A stretch of 46,704 bases of DNA, taken from the NCBI GenBank assembly GCA_002313895.1, contig DCAW01000064.1, positions 8,992-55,695 on the forward strand. Reading direction: 5' to 3'. Below, piece by piece: positions 25,313 through 33,896 of the stretch. The notes below the pieces were generated by a model. It saw nothing but the letters and a program-made list of their open reading frames with translations, was not told the DNA's origin and did no database searches. The stretch is from Dehalococcoidia bacterium UBA1123 (lineage in GTDB: Bacteria; Chloroflexota; Dehalococcoidia; Lucifugimonadales; UBA1123). Numbering within the stretch: the stretch's first letter is position 1; every line of letters starts with the position of its first letter. Position numbers and translations under genes: made by a program.

Positions 25313-26530
25313 TTACACCAATGCTCCGGAAATCGCGATCTCGGTTATCTCGTCGTCGGTCATGCCCAGGAGGTCGCGCAGGACGAAATCGTTGTGTTCT
25401 CCCAGCATCGGCGCGGCGAAACGCGGCCCGTTGTCGTAGCCTTTGATGCGGAACTGGTGTCCGGTGTACGGCACGTTGCCGACTTCTGAATGTTCCAACT
25501 CTCGGAAGAACTTGCGATGTTTGAGTTGAGGGTCGCGCATCAGGTCGCTGCTTCGTTGAACGACTCCCGCTGGCACGCCTGCCACTTGGAGAATCTCCAT
25601 CACATCCTGGGGCGACTTGTCGGCTGTCCACTGACTGATACCCTTGTCGATTTCGTCGTGGCTGCTGAGTCGGCCTTCTGTTGTGGAAAATCGGTCATCA
25701 TTGGCCCAGGTCGGCTTGCCCATCGCTGAGCGCAGATTCGCCCAATCCTCGTCGGTCTCGACGGCTATGGCGCACCACTGGTCCTCGCCGCTACACTGGT
25801 ACGCTCCCTGCGGAGCCGCGATGCGAGACCTGTTGCCTATTCGAGACACCATCCGTCCGCTGGCATTATAGTCGATGATCTGAGGCGCCAGCATCTGGAG
25901 CGACATCTCCAGTTGGGATGCGTCGATGAACTGGCCTTCCCCGGTTCTTCGGCGATGGTCGAGCGCCGCCATCATAATCGCTGCCAGGAACCGTGGCGCG
26001 ACGCCGTCGGTGTATGCGGTGAAAGGGCCGTCCGGCGGCAGATCGGGCCATCCGGTTATCTCGTAGAAACCGGCTATCGCCCCCGCGTGGAATCCGAAAC
26101 CGGCATAGGTCGAAGCCAATCCGGTTTGTCCCATAAGGGAAGTGCTGACCATTATCACTGAAGGATTGAGTTTCTTCACAGTCTCGTATCCGATGCCGAG
26201 ATCGTCCATCTTCCCCGTCGCGAAGCTCTCGATCACGATGTCAGCCCAACCGATAAGACGCCGGGCGACGTTGGCTCCCTGCGGGTTTTTCAGGTCGAGA
26301 GACAGGCTGTACTTCGAGGTGTTGAAATCGCCGAAGCTGTGAGACCGATTCGTGCCCGGCTCGCCATCTTTGAACGGCCCAACGGTCCGGACCAGGTCTG
26401 GCGGGCTTTCCGTTTCAACACGGACGACCGTCGCCCCGTGGTCGGCGAAATACTTGGAAGTGGTTGGCGCGGCCCATATCCAGGCAAAATCTGCGACCTT
26501 GATTCCGTCGAAGGGCAGTGTTGTGGTCAT
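25313..26530 (-). CDS. CaiB/BaiF CoA-transferase, Asp-containing subunit
   Basis: 405 residues from ATG 26530, preceded by AGGAGAAGGAATA. Motifs are IKVADFAWIWAAPTTSKYFA, GATVVRVET, SLSLDLKNPQG, DIVIESFATGKMDDLG, and the catalytic region YTDGVAPRFLAAI with Asp175. It ends PMLGEHNDFVLRDLLGM. It starts 11 bases after the Asp-lacking paralogue at 26542-27765, so the two form a second pair, here with the catalytic subunit second. Activates an unknown carboxylate by CoA exchange. Confidence 0.9.
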   Translation of the reverse strand: MTTTLPFDGIKVADFAWIWAAPTTSKYFADHGATVVRVETESPPDLVRTVGPFKDGEPGTNRSHSFGDFNTSKYSLSLDLKNPQGANVARRLIGWADIVIESFATGKMDDLGIGYETVKKLNPSVIMVSTSLMGQTGLASTYAGFGFHAGAIAGFYEITGWPDLPPDGPFTAYTDGVAPRFLAAIMMAALDHRRRTGEGQFIDASQLEMSLQMLAPQIIDYNASGRMVSRIGNRSRIAAPQGAYQCSGEDQWCAIAVETDEDWANLRSAMGKPTWANDDRFSTTEGRLSSHDEIDKGISQWTADKSPQDVMEILQVAGVPAGVVQRSSDLMRDPQLKHRKFFRELEHSEVGNVPYTGHQFRIKGYDNGPRFAAPMLGEHNDFVLRDLLGMTDDEITEIAISGALV

Positions 26531-26541
26531 TATTCCTTCTC

Positions 26542-27765
26542 CTATGGTATCGTCGCGCCGCCCTCGATCGCTTGAGCCTCGGACATGCCGAGCATTTCGA
26601 TCAGTATCTCGTGATTGTGCTGGCCCAACTTCGGAGCCCATCGCTTCACGTCCAGCGGCGTCTCCGACAATTGGGCGAGGATGCCAGCGACGGCCGTATC
26701 GGTTCCATCAGGCAAGGGAGCCATCAGCCAGTAGCCGCGCTCCTCGAGCTGATGGAACTTGGTCAGGTCTTCGACTGTGTTGATGGGCGCAATCGTCACA
26801 TTGTCTCTGAGCCCCCGATCCAGCATGTCCGCCTTGGTGTGGAGCAAAACGCAACGGCGAATCGCGTCAAACACGTCTTCAAGCGCATAGACCACTGGTT
26901 GCTGCTGGAGGAAACGGCGGTCATACGTCGCCCAGTCTTCTCCTTCGATCCACTCCTCCGGCACGATTCCGTCCTCAACCATCCAGGGAACCATTCCCGT
27001 CATCGTTGCTCCAGTTGGAATCAGCACCACATAGCCGTCTGCGCATTCATGGACAAGCGGCAACTCGATGGCGCCTGCCTGCAAAACCGAACCGGCCCGC
27101 TCCATGTCGGAACCCTGTATGGCATGGGCGAGACGGGCATGGAGCATCGTCGCAATCATGGAGGTTTGAGCCGAGACGTCCACGAACTGGCCCTGACCGG
27201 TCTGAATCATGAGGGCGTGAGCGGTAAGAGCCGCGACCGCCGCCTCGGACGACGCGTGAAGCCATGCTTGGGGAACCGACAGTCTGACAGGCGCCCGCTC
27301 CGGGTTGCCTTGAACGCTCATAGGGCCACCCATCGCGGCTAAGGTCAGATCGCTGGCAACGTAATCAGCGTGGGGGCCGTCCTGTCCGAATGCGCTGATA
27401 GCAACATAGATAATGCTGGGGTTGGCCTTCTCGAAGGCGTCGAATCCCAACCCTAGTTTCGCCATCTCTCCAGGGCCAGCCGACTCGATCACAAAATCTG
27501 CCTTCTCTGCGAGTCGAAGCAACGCGGCGCGACCGGCTTTTGTTGTGACATCCAGCGTCACCCCGCGTTTGTTGCGGTTGAAGGCAAAGAATTGGAGGCT
27601 GTTCTCTGGCTCTGGCGCGTCTTCCAAGAACGGCCCCATGCGCCTGCTCGATGACCCGTAAGGCGGTTCGACCTTGACAACGTTTGCGCCTAGATCGCCC
27701 AGAATCATGCTCGCCATCTCGCCTCGGTCGTCGGACAGGTCTAACACGGTGTAGGGGCTGAGCAT
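26542..27765 (-). CDS. CaiB/BaiF CoA-transferase, subunit lacking catalytic Asp
   Basis: 407 residues from ATG 27765 with AAGGAG 9 bases upstream. The fold is clear: VLDLSDDRGEMASMILGDLG, VVKVEPPYGSSSRRMGPFLE, GVTLDV, LGQHNHEILIEMLGM. The position of the catalytic Asp reads QAWLHASSEAAVA (166-178), with no Asp. It shares with the 22513 gene the SDDRG/ADEKG and RRVGPFL-type motifs, so the two are one paralogous subfamily of non-catalytic partners. First gene of its transcript. Confidence 0.88.
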   Translation of the reverse strand: MLSPYTVLDLSDDRGEMASMILGDLGANVVKVEPPYGSSSRRMGPFLEDAPEPENSLQFFAFNRNKRGVTLDVTTKAGRAALLRLAEKADFVIESAGPGEMAKLGLGFDAFEKANPSIIYVAISAFGQDGPHADYVASDLTLAAMGGPMSVQGNPERAPVRLSVPQAWLHASSEAAVAALTAHALMIQTGQGQFVDVSAQTSMIATMLHARLAHAIQGSDMERAGSVLQAGAIELPLVHECADGYVVLIPTGATMTGMVPWMVEDGIVPEEWIEGEDWATYDRRFLQQQPVVYALEDVFDAIRRCVLLHTKADMLDRGLRDNVTIAPINTVEDLTKFHQLEERGYWLMAPLPDGTDTAVAGILAQLSETPLDVKRWAPKLGQHNHEILIEMLGMSEAQAIEGGATIP

Positions 27766-27832
27766 CGACCACTCCTTGCCTGCAATTGAGCGAATGGTGT
27801 TGAGTTCGCCGATTGTATCAGACCAACAGTGA

Positions 27833-27861
27833 TTTACTTAGACATGACGCCGTTGTAAACT
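27833..27861 (+). promoter_or_regulatory. Promoter of thiolase-like gene
   Basis: TTTACT (27833-27838), 17 bases, TAAACT (27856-27861), 31 bases before the GTG start. It lies in the 126-base divergent region with the CoA-transferase pair. Confidence 0.5.
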
Positions 27862-27891
27862 CGCCACACACAACGTAGGAGGTCGAACCCT

Positions 27892-29073
27892 GTGAGCATG
27901 AGAGGTCAAGCGGCAATCGTCGGCATCGGCGAACTGCCCACCGAGAGACGAATCAACGGCAGGTCAACCAATTCCCTGCTGTCCCAAGCCGCCCGTCTGG
28001 CCATCGCCGACGCGGGCCTGCGAAAAGAGGACATCGACGGTATAATTACGCGAGGCTCGGACGTCGGCCCGATGGACCTTGCCGAGTACATGGGCCTGAG
28101 TCTCACATTCTGCGAGGGCAACACCCAGCACGGCTCCGCCGGAGCGCACTCGGTCGCGATGGCGGCGGCAGCGATTCACGCCGGGCTTGCCACCACCATC
28201 ATGTGCCTGTTCGGCGGAACTCGCGACCCCAACGAGGGCGGGTTCGGCCCTGGCATAACTCGTGGCCCGGCCCCGGCCAACAAGCTGACCGAGTTCGAAG
28301 CTCCCTTCGGCCCAGCGGCGGGAGCAGGCACCGGCTACGGAATGATGAAGCACCGCCATATGTACGAGTTCGGCACCACTCAGGAACAGTTCGCCAAGAT
28401 GGCCGTGAACCAGCGGTTCAACGCCCTCACCAACCCGAACGCCGTGTTCAAAGGAGAACCAATCACTGTGGACGATGTCCTCAACTCTCGGATGGTCAAT
28501 GACCCTCTGCACCTACTGGAGTGCGTCATGCCATGCGCCGGAGCGGCAGCGTGCATCGTGACCTCAGCAGAGCGGGCGAATTCCCTACCCAATCCTCCGG
28601 TTTACATCCTGGGAGCGGCCACCGGAGTCAGCGACCACGACACCATCTGGCAAGCTGAACGCATCACTACGACGCCTGTTGCCATCTCGGCGCGCAAAGC
28701 TTACGAGATGGCAGGTTACGGCCCGCGAGACATCCAGCTTGCCCAGTTCTACGATTGATACACCATTCTCGCGGCCGTCGGCCTCGAAGATGCCGGATTC
28801 TGCGAAAAGGGCGAGATTGGCCCCTTTTATGAGTCCGTGGACACAACCTATAAAGGATCATTCCCGATTAACACAGACGGAGGGCAGCTTTCCGCCGGTC
28901 AGCCTGTTGGCGGGGCGGGCGGGTTCCGACACGTCATCGAGGGAGCGCGCCAAGTGATGGGGAGGGCCGAAGATCGTCAGGTCGCCAGGAACGACCTGTG
29001 CATGGTCAACGGTTGAGGAGGCACTGCGAGCGTGATGTGCACGCTCATACTCGGCTCCGAAGCCACTGTGTAG
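27892..29073 (+). pseudogene. Thiolase-like (SCP2/DitF type) gene with two in-frame TGA codons
   Basis: Starts at GTG 27892 after a perfect AGGAGG. The frame runs MRGQAAIVGIGELPTERRIN, AGLATTIMCLFGG, ILGAATGVSDHDTIW and AQFYD, then meets TGA at 28756-28758. The same frame continues YTILAAVGLEDAGFCEKGE, NTDGGQLSAGQPVGGAGGF, LCMVNG, a second TGA (29014-29016), and GGTASVMCTLILGSEATV to TAG 29071-29073. The total of 393 codons is the normal family length, with no frameshift. The first TGA replaces the cysteine of the conserved (H/Y)DCF(S/T) motif. The condensing-type nucleophile Cys is absent, as in SCP2-thiolase-like proteins paired with DUF35. Either a pseudogene or a recoded gene; TGA is a normal stop elsewhere here. 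Confidence 0.78.
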
Positions 29074-29146
29074 GCTCTCGCCAACACCGAGCGCCGTGTC
29101 AGGCAAGCCTTGACACCTGAAAACCCGATTCCAAAGGAATCCCGAT

Positions 29147-29563
29147 ATGACATCCGAATACACCAAACCGCTCCCCAGACCAATAAGCGAGGAACGCACT
29201 CGGCCGTTCTGGGACGCCACAAAGCGACACGAGCTCGTGATGCCCCGATGCAAGACCTGCGACCAAAAGTTTTTCTATCCACGGGAGGACTGCCCCAAGT
29301 GCCTCTCCAACAACCTGGAGTGGGTCCAAGTAAGCGGCAAAGGCAGGCTGCACAGCTTCACGATCATTCGTCAACCGGCCAACCCGGTGTTCATCGAAGA
29401 CGTGCCATACATCTACGCGATGGTGCAACTCGACGAAGGTCCCAGAATGATCTCAACCGTCGTTCAGTGCGACATTGAAGACGCGGAAATCGACATGCCA
29501 CTGGTCGCGGTTTTCGACGACATCACGCCCGAATGGACACTGGTCAAGTTCAAGCCCGCATGA
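29147..29563 (+). CDS. DUF35 OB-fold/zinc-ribbon protein, thiolase partner
   Basis: 138 residues. An N-terminal helix (PISEERTRPFWDATKRHEL) is followed by a rubredoxin-like zinc ribbon with CKTCDQKFFYPREDCPKC (two CxxC) and then an OB fold (VSGKGRLHSFTIIRQPANPV, PYIYAMVQLDEGPRM). Such proteins bind SCP2-type thiolases or thiolase-like aldolases (DUF35, ChsH2-type) and supply acyl-CoA binding. It directly follows the thiolase-like gene, the usual order. Intact even though the thiolase frame is interrupted. Confidence 0.88.
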   Translation: MTSEYTKPLPRPISEERTRPFWDATKRHELVMPRCKTCDQKFFYPREDCPKCLSNNLEWVQVSGKGRLHSFTIIRQPANPVFIEDVPYIYAMVQLDEGPRMISTVVQCDIEDAEIDMPLVAVFDDITPEWTLVKFKPA

Positions 29564-29579
29564 AGATCATTGGCCTGAA

Positions 29580-29605
29580 TGCTGACGGCTGATAGCTGAC
29601 GGCTG
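29580..29605. repeat. Short AGC-CGTCAG repeat, tandem copy
   Basis: GCTGACGGCTGATAGCTGACGGCTGC, i.e. two GCTGACGGCT units separated by GATA. It lies between the convergent DUF35 and HAD genes. Confidence 0.65.
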
Positions 29606-29606
29606 C

Positions 29607-29960
29607 CTACACCGGGATGTCTGTAATCTGAAGCCGCCACTCCTCGGCCACAGCCTCGATGAATTGGAATCCGGCTTTGTCTGCGAAGAAACGGTCAATG
29701 TCCGTGTCGCCGACATGGTAGTAAACGTCGGCCTGGAACCGGGCCATGACGTCTCCGAGGTTCTGTTTCAGCACGGTGAAATCTACAGAGATTTCGTGCT
29801 CGTCCCAGATACGCTCCTGAGTGCTGATGGGGCGGTCTGAGCAGCTTCCCACCAGGTAACCCAACTTCTGGGCGGTCCTCACCACCTCCATCGAAAGAAA
29901 GCCGGGCGGGTCTCCGGCCTCCAGAGTGCCGTCTATGTCAAAACTAATCAGCTTGGCCAA
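29607..29960 (-). CDS. Small HAD-like hydrolase
   Basis: 117 residues from TTG 29960, chosen because AGGAG lies 9 bases upstream and the HAD motif starts within seven residues; a longer frame from 30032 is open but lacks a ribosome site. Motif I is ISFDIDGTLEAGDPPG with the full DxD; motif II may be VGSCSDRP; motif IV is YYHVGDTDIDRFFADKAG. The protein lacks a cap domain and is shorter than most HAD phosphatases (about 200), closer to the minimal capless type. Probably a phosphohydrolase; substrate unknown. Divergent from the lyase gene. Confidence 0.75.
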   Translation of the reverse strand: MAKLISFDIDGTLEAGDPPGFLSMEVVRTAQKLGYLVGSCSDRPISTQERIWDEHEISVDFTVLKQNLGDVMARFQADVYYHVGDTDIDRFFADKAGFQFIEAVAEEWRLQITDIPV

Positions 29961-30112
29961 TCGGTTGTTCTCCTGAAAGTTCGGTGTGATTCTCGCTTCG
30001 ATATTTAGCAGAAATCGAAGCCTTGATGCCATACATTACCGGCTATGTTAACCTATCTTGCCTACGGAGGTCAGGCTCTTCTCCACAGTTCATCAGTCAG
30101 CGAGGCACACAC

Positions 30113-31240
30113 ATGGGATACCCAACCGTCACTTACAAAGAAGAGGGCATGCGCGAGGGGATGCAGATCGAAGACGCGTCCATCCCAGTCGAGGATAAGG
30201 TTCGACTCCTCGATGCCCTGTCCGAAACTGGACTAAAACACATCGTCGTCGGCTCCTTCGTCAGTCCCAGGTACACGCCACAGATGGCCGAGATCGACGA
30301 TGTGATGGCTCGATTCACTCCCAAACCTGGTGTGCGATACACTGCCCTGGCCCTCAACGAGCGGGGCCGAGAGCGGGCCCAGCAATACTCGCCCCCTCTG
30401 GACACGGGAGAGAACAGCACATACCGTCCCACTCTGCGTTGCCATATGTGTGACGTCTTCGCTCGACGCAACACCAACCGATCTCAAGCCCAAGAGATGG
30501 CGGACTGGGAACAGATCGTCTCAACCGCCAAAGCGTTGGGCGCGACCGAAGCAGGTATCGGGACCAACGCATCGTGGGGCTCCAACTTCGTCGGCAAGTT
30601 CTCAAACGCCGATCGAATGGACATCTTTGAACGCCAGCATGCCATGTGGGACGAGGCCGAGATTCCGGTCACGGCGGTCAGTCTCGGCGACCCGATGAGT
30701 TGGTGCATGCCCCACGAGGTCAAGTCCCAGCTTATGGAGATAAAATCCCACTGGCCCGACATCAGGGACTTCACACTGCACCTTCACAACGGTCGGGGCA
30801 TGGCGCTGGTCTCAGCCTATGCTGCTCTGGAAACGCTGGACGAGACGGACACCCTGAACCTCGACGGCACCATAGGCGGAATCGGAGGCTGCCCGTACTG
30901 CGGCAACGGACGAGCCACGGGTCAGATGCCTACCGAAGACGCCATTAACATGCTGGAAGAGATGGGCATCGACACCGGCGTGGACATCGACAAGGTTATC
31001 GACTGCGTGTGGATGCTGGAGGATATGCTGGGACGCACAACGTTGGGCCACGTCTCGAAGGCAGGCCCTCGACCCAAGACCATTGAGGAGTGGTACGACC
31101 CCAACGCCCCCTTCGTCGAAACCTTCGAGGAGGCACGACACTTCAAGCTCGGCCCGTCGGTTTACGAGGGCGGAATTTACCCCTGGCGGGAGCCAATCCG
31201 CAGCGAACAGCGTCCTGACACACTTGAGGTAGCAGACTAA
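30113..31240 (+). CDS. HMG-CoA lyase-like (DRE-TIM) enzyme
   Basis: 375 residues. The DRE-TIM metal-dependent lyase/synthase motifs are KEEGMREGMQIED (R-E-G-x-Q, near residue 14), SLGDPMSWCMP, the metal-binding HLHNGRGMA (His-x-His, about 223) and GGIGGCPYCGNGRATG (about 252), which corresponds to the GGCP loop with active-site Cys of HMG-CoA lyase. It has an unusual second Cys in that loop (CPYC). ATG 30113 is preferred because GAGG lies 8 bases upstream. Followed 10 bases later by a CoA-transferase. The pair could activate and then cleave a 3-hydroxy-3-methyl- or citramalyl-type acid (inference). Confidence 0.82.
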   Translation: MGYPTVTYKEEGMREGMQIEDASIPVEDKVRLLDALSETGLKHIVVGSFVSPRYTPQMAEIDDVMARFTPKPGVRYTALALNERGRERAQQYSPPLDTGENSTYRPTLRCHMCDVFARRNTNRSQAQEMADWEQIVSTAKALGATEAGIGTNASWGSNFVGKFSNADRMDIFERQHAMWDEAEIPVTAVSLGDPMSWCMPHEVKSQLMEIKSHWPDIRDFTLHLHNGRGMALVSAYAALETLDETDTLNLDGTIGGIGGCPYCGNGRATGQMPTEDAINMLEEMGIDTGVDIDKVIDCVWMLEDMLGRTTLGHVSKAGPRPKTIEEWYDPNAPFVETFEEARHFKLGPSVYEGGIYPWREPIRSEQRPDTLEVAD

Positions 31241-31250
31241 GGGAGCTTTC

Positions 31251-32483
31251 ATGTCAGACGGAGCCACCGGAAAAACCGGCCCGCTGGACGGCCTGAGAGT
31301 CATCGACTGGACGATGTGGCAGTTCGGACCTGTCTCCACCATGATGTTGGCGGACATGGGCGCAGAGGTCATCAAGGTCGAATCGCTGGACGGCGATCAC
31401 GGACGGCAGTTTGAAGGAATCCGAGGCCACCCCACCAAAACAAAAGGCGGGCTGTCTGCCTACTTCGAGGGATTGAACCGACAGAAGCTGGGCATCGCTC
31501 TTGACCTCAAGAACCCTAGCGGGCTGAAGGTCATGCGCGAGCTTGCGGCCAAGTCGGACATCTTCGTCCAGAATTTTCGCAAGGGCGTGGCCGAGCGTCT
31601 CGGAGTCGGGTACGAAGATTTAATCAAGGACAACCCTCAGATCATCTACGCATCGGCGTCTGGTTATGGCCCGAACGGGCCGGATTCTGACAAGCCCGCT
31701 TTCGCTCTGACCGCCGAGGCCCGGTCCGGCGCGCTCTGGTGGTTCGGGCCGGACGACGACACGCCCCACGAACTCGATATCGCCGACCAGATAGCGGGCA
31801 TGATGCTTTCCTACGGTGTCATTGGCGCGGTGGTCGCCAGAGAACGGTTCGGCTACGGTCAGAAGGTCGATGTTTCTCATCTTGGCAGCATGGTCTGGGC
31901 GCGAGGGATGCAGAACGGAATCTCGTTCCTGCAAGACTTCGAGGTTCCCAGGTTCGAGCGCGAGATGGCCGGATCGGTGCTGTGGAATTACTACAAGTGC
32001 TCCGACGGCGAATGGATAGCCTTCAGCATGGGCCAGGGAGACCGATACTGGCCGACGTTCTGCAAGGCCATAGACCGGCCAGACCTGAACGAGAACCCAA
32101 AGTTCAACAACCAGGCCGCCCGATTCGACAACCGCGGCGAGTTGATTACCATTCTCGATTCGGTGTTCATCGCCCGTCCCAGGCCCGATTGGGAGAAGCG
32201 TCTTGACGAGGCGGGCGACCTGATCTGGGAGCGGGTCCAACGCACCCTTGACCTACCCAACGACCCGCAGGTCACGGCCAACAATTACGTGATAGACTTC
32301 GACCATCCAGTGATCGGGCCATCCAAGTGGGCGCAGACTCCCGTCGGGTACAGCAAGACTCCGCTGTCCACCCGAAAGATGGCCCCAGCCCACGGCGAGG
32401 ACACCGAGGACATATTGCTCAACGTGCTGGGGTACGATTGGGACGAGATTGTGTCTTTGAAGAACGACGGCGCGATACTCTGA
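31251..32483 (+). CDS. CaiB/BaiF CoA-transferase (single-subunit type)
   Basis: 410 residues. Motifs are LRVIDWTMWQFGPVSTMMLA, DMGAEVIKVES, GIALDLKNPSG, DIFVQNFRKGVAERLG and the catalytic DIADQIAGMMLSYG with Asp179. Here no partner subunit is adjacent, so it is probably a homodimer like formyl-CoA transferase. ATG at 31251 after GGGAG. It forms an operon with the HMG-CoA-lyase-like gene. Transfers CoA to an unknown carboxylic acid, plausibly the lyase substrate. Confidence 0.9.
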   Translation: MSDGATGKTGPLDGLRVIDWTMWQFGPVSTMMLADMGAEVIKVESLDGDHGRQFEGIRGHPTKTKGGLSAYFEGLNRQKLGIALDLKNPSGLKVMRELAAKSDIFVQNFRKGVAERLGVGYEDLIKDNPQIIYASASGYGPNGPDSDKPAFALTAEARSGALWWFGPDDDTPHELDIADQIAGMMLSYGVIGAVVARERFGYGQKVDVSHLGSMVWARGMQNGISFLQDFEVPRFEREMAGSVLWNYYKCSDGEWIAFSMGQGDRYWPTFCKAIDRPDLNENPKFNNQAARFDNRGELITILDSVFIARPRPDWEKRLDEAGDLIWERVQRTLDLPNDPQVTANNYVIDFDHPVIGPSKWAQTPVGYSKTPLSTRKMAPAHGEDTEDILLNVLGYDWDEIVSLKNDGAIL

Positions 32484-32491
32484 GGCAGCCC

Positions 32492-32513
32492 ACCAGCTAT
32501 CAGCCGTCAGCGC
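32492..32513. repeat. Short AGCTATCAGCCGTCAGC repeat
   Basis: ACCAGCTATCAGCCGTCAGC, directly before palindromic repeat copy 4. Matches, on the other strand, the unit at 29580-29605. Confidence 0.65.
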
Positions 32514-32516
32514 CAT

Positions 32517-32606
32517 GTCATTCTGAGTCGCTGCGAAGAATCTGGTCGCGAGTAGGACAACGGTTGTTTCATCAGCGATCAGATGCTTCACTCCGTTCAG
32601 AATGAC
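32517..32606. repeat. Dispersed palindromic repeat, copy 4 (best preserved)
   Basis: Perfect terminal arms GTCATTCTGA (32517-32526) and TCAGAATGAC (32597-32606). Inner arms are GCGAAGAATCTGGTCGCG and GCGATCAGATGCTTCA. About 90 bases, between the CoA-transferase and the M20 gene. Confidence 0.85.
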
Positions 32607-32642
32607 AAGTGGCAAGCGCAACGCTCAGACGCGAGAGGTGAC

Positions 32643-33863
32643 ATGACAATGGAAAAATCCGAGTACCTTCAACCCGTGATTCAGGCCATCGACGCCAACC
32701 GCGAGGAGTTGGTGGGCATCAGCCTCGACATCCACTCGCACCCGGAGCTTAACTTCCAGGAGCATCATGCCGCCAAGCTGTTGGCCGACACTCTCGAACA
32801 GCACGGATTTCAGGTCGAGCGTGGTGTTGGCGGCGTGGAAACTGCGTTCCGTGGGACGCTGGAGGGCGGAGGTGGTGACGGCCCGACGGTGGCTCTGCTG
32901 GCAGAGTACGACGCCCTGCCGGAGATCGGCCATGGATGCGGACACAACCTCATCGCGATATCCAACCTCGGCGCGGGTCTCGGAGTTCAGGCGGCTATGG
33001 CTAACCTTCCAGGCCGTCTCGTGGTCCTGGGCACTCCAGCCGAGGAAGGCGGCGGCGGGAAGAATCGAATGATAGACGCAGGCGTGTTTGACGACGTGGA
33101 CATTTCGCTGTCCTCGCACCCGTCATCAAACCTCACAGTCTTCGGCACTGAAGCCGCCATCGACGAGACATGGAGCCTAGCTATGGTGCGCTATCGGTTC
33201 GATTTCTACGGCAAGGCCGCCCACGCCGCAGTCGCGCCCGAGGCGGGAATCAACGCGCTCAATGCCGTGATTCACACTTTCAACGGCATCGACTCCATGC
33301 GACAACACCTGCGGCCCGACACCCGAATCCACGGCATCATCACCGACGGCGGGACCGCACCCAACGTGGTGCCCGAGTTCGCCTCTGCCGACTTCATCCT
33401 GAGATCGCGGGATCGCGTGTATTTGAACGAGATCGTCCAGAAGGTCGTCGCCATCGCCAACGGTGCGGCCACGATGACCGGAGCGCGACTGGAGATGCCT
33501 ACGCCCAACGTCATGTACGAAGACGTCCAGCCCAACACCACCTTGGCCAGAGCTGTCGAGTCCAACGCCCATGCCATCAGCATGAAAGTCGATCCCCTGA
33601 TTCCTGGACGCGGCGGCAGCGGGGCATCCACCGACTTCGGCAACGTCAGCCACCGAATGCCGTCCTTCGCCATGCGATTCGCCGTGGCTGAGGAACCTGT
33701 GCCTGGACACTCTCGCCTCTTGACCGCAGCGGCCAAGTCGCCGTTGGCTCAGGAGAGCGCCATCAACACTGCCAAGGCGCTGGCGATCACCGCCTGCGAC
33801 CTGCTGACGAATCCCGCCCTGGTAGATGCAGCCCGCGCCGAGTTCGCAGAACGGGGCGACTGA
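32643..33863 (+). CDS. M20 family amidohydrolase/peptidase (AbgB-like)
   Basis: 406 residues. Metal-binding motifs are DIHSHPELNFQEHHAA, LLAEYDALPEIGHGCGHN, TPAEEGGGGKN and a late His in NVSHRMPSF; the dimerisation (lid) domain begins at VRYRFDFYGKAAHAAVAPEA. This layout fits aminobenzoyl-glutamate hydrolase B/amidohydrolase members cleaving N-acyl or amide bonds. ATG 32643 follows GAGAGGTGA; the frame open from 32583 is within the palindromic repeat and is not used. Cytoplasmic, no signal peptide. Confidence 0.9.
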   Translation: MTMEKSEYLQPVIQAIDANREELVGISLDIHSHPELNFQEHHAAKLLADTLEQHGFQVERGVGGVETAFRGTLEGGGGDGPTVALLAEYDALPEIGHGCGHNLIAISNLGAGLGVQAAMANLPGRLVVLGTPAEEGGGGKNRMIDAGVFDDVDISLSSHPSSNLTVFGTEAAIDETWSLAMVRYRFDFYGKAAHAAVAPEAGINALNAVIHTFNGIDSMRQHLRPDTRIHGIITDGGTAPNVVPEFASADFILRSRDRVYLNEIVQKVVAIANGAATMTGARLEMPTPNVMYEDVQPNTTLARAVESNAHAISMKVDPLIPGRGGSGASTDFGNVSHRMPSFAMRFAVAEEPVPGHSRLLTAAAKSPLAQESAINTAKALAITACDLLTNPALVDAARAEFAERGD

Positions 33864-33896
33864 CCACTCATTCTCATTGAAACAAAAGGGGGAAAT

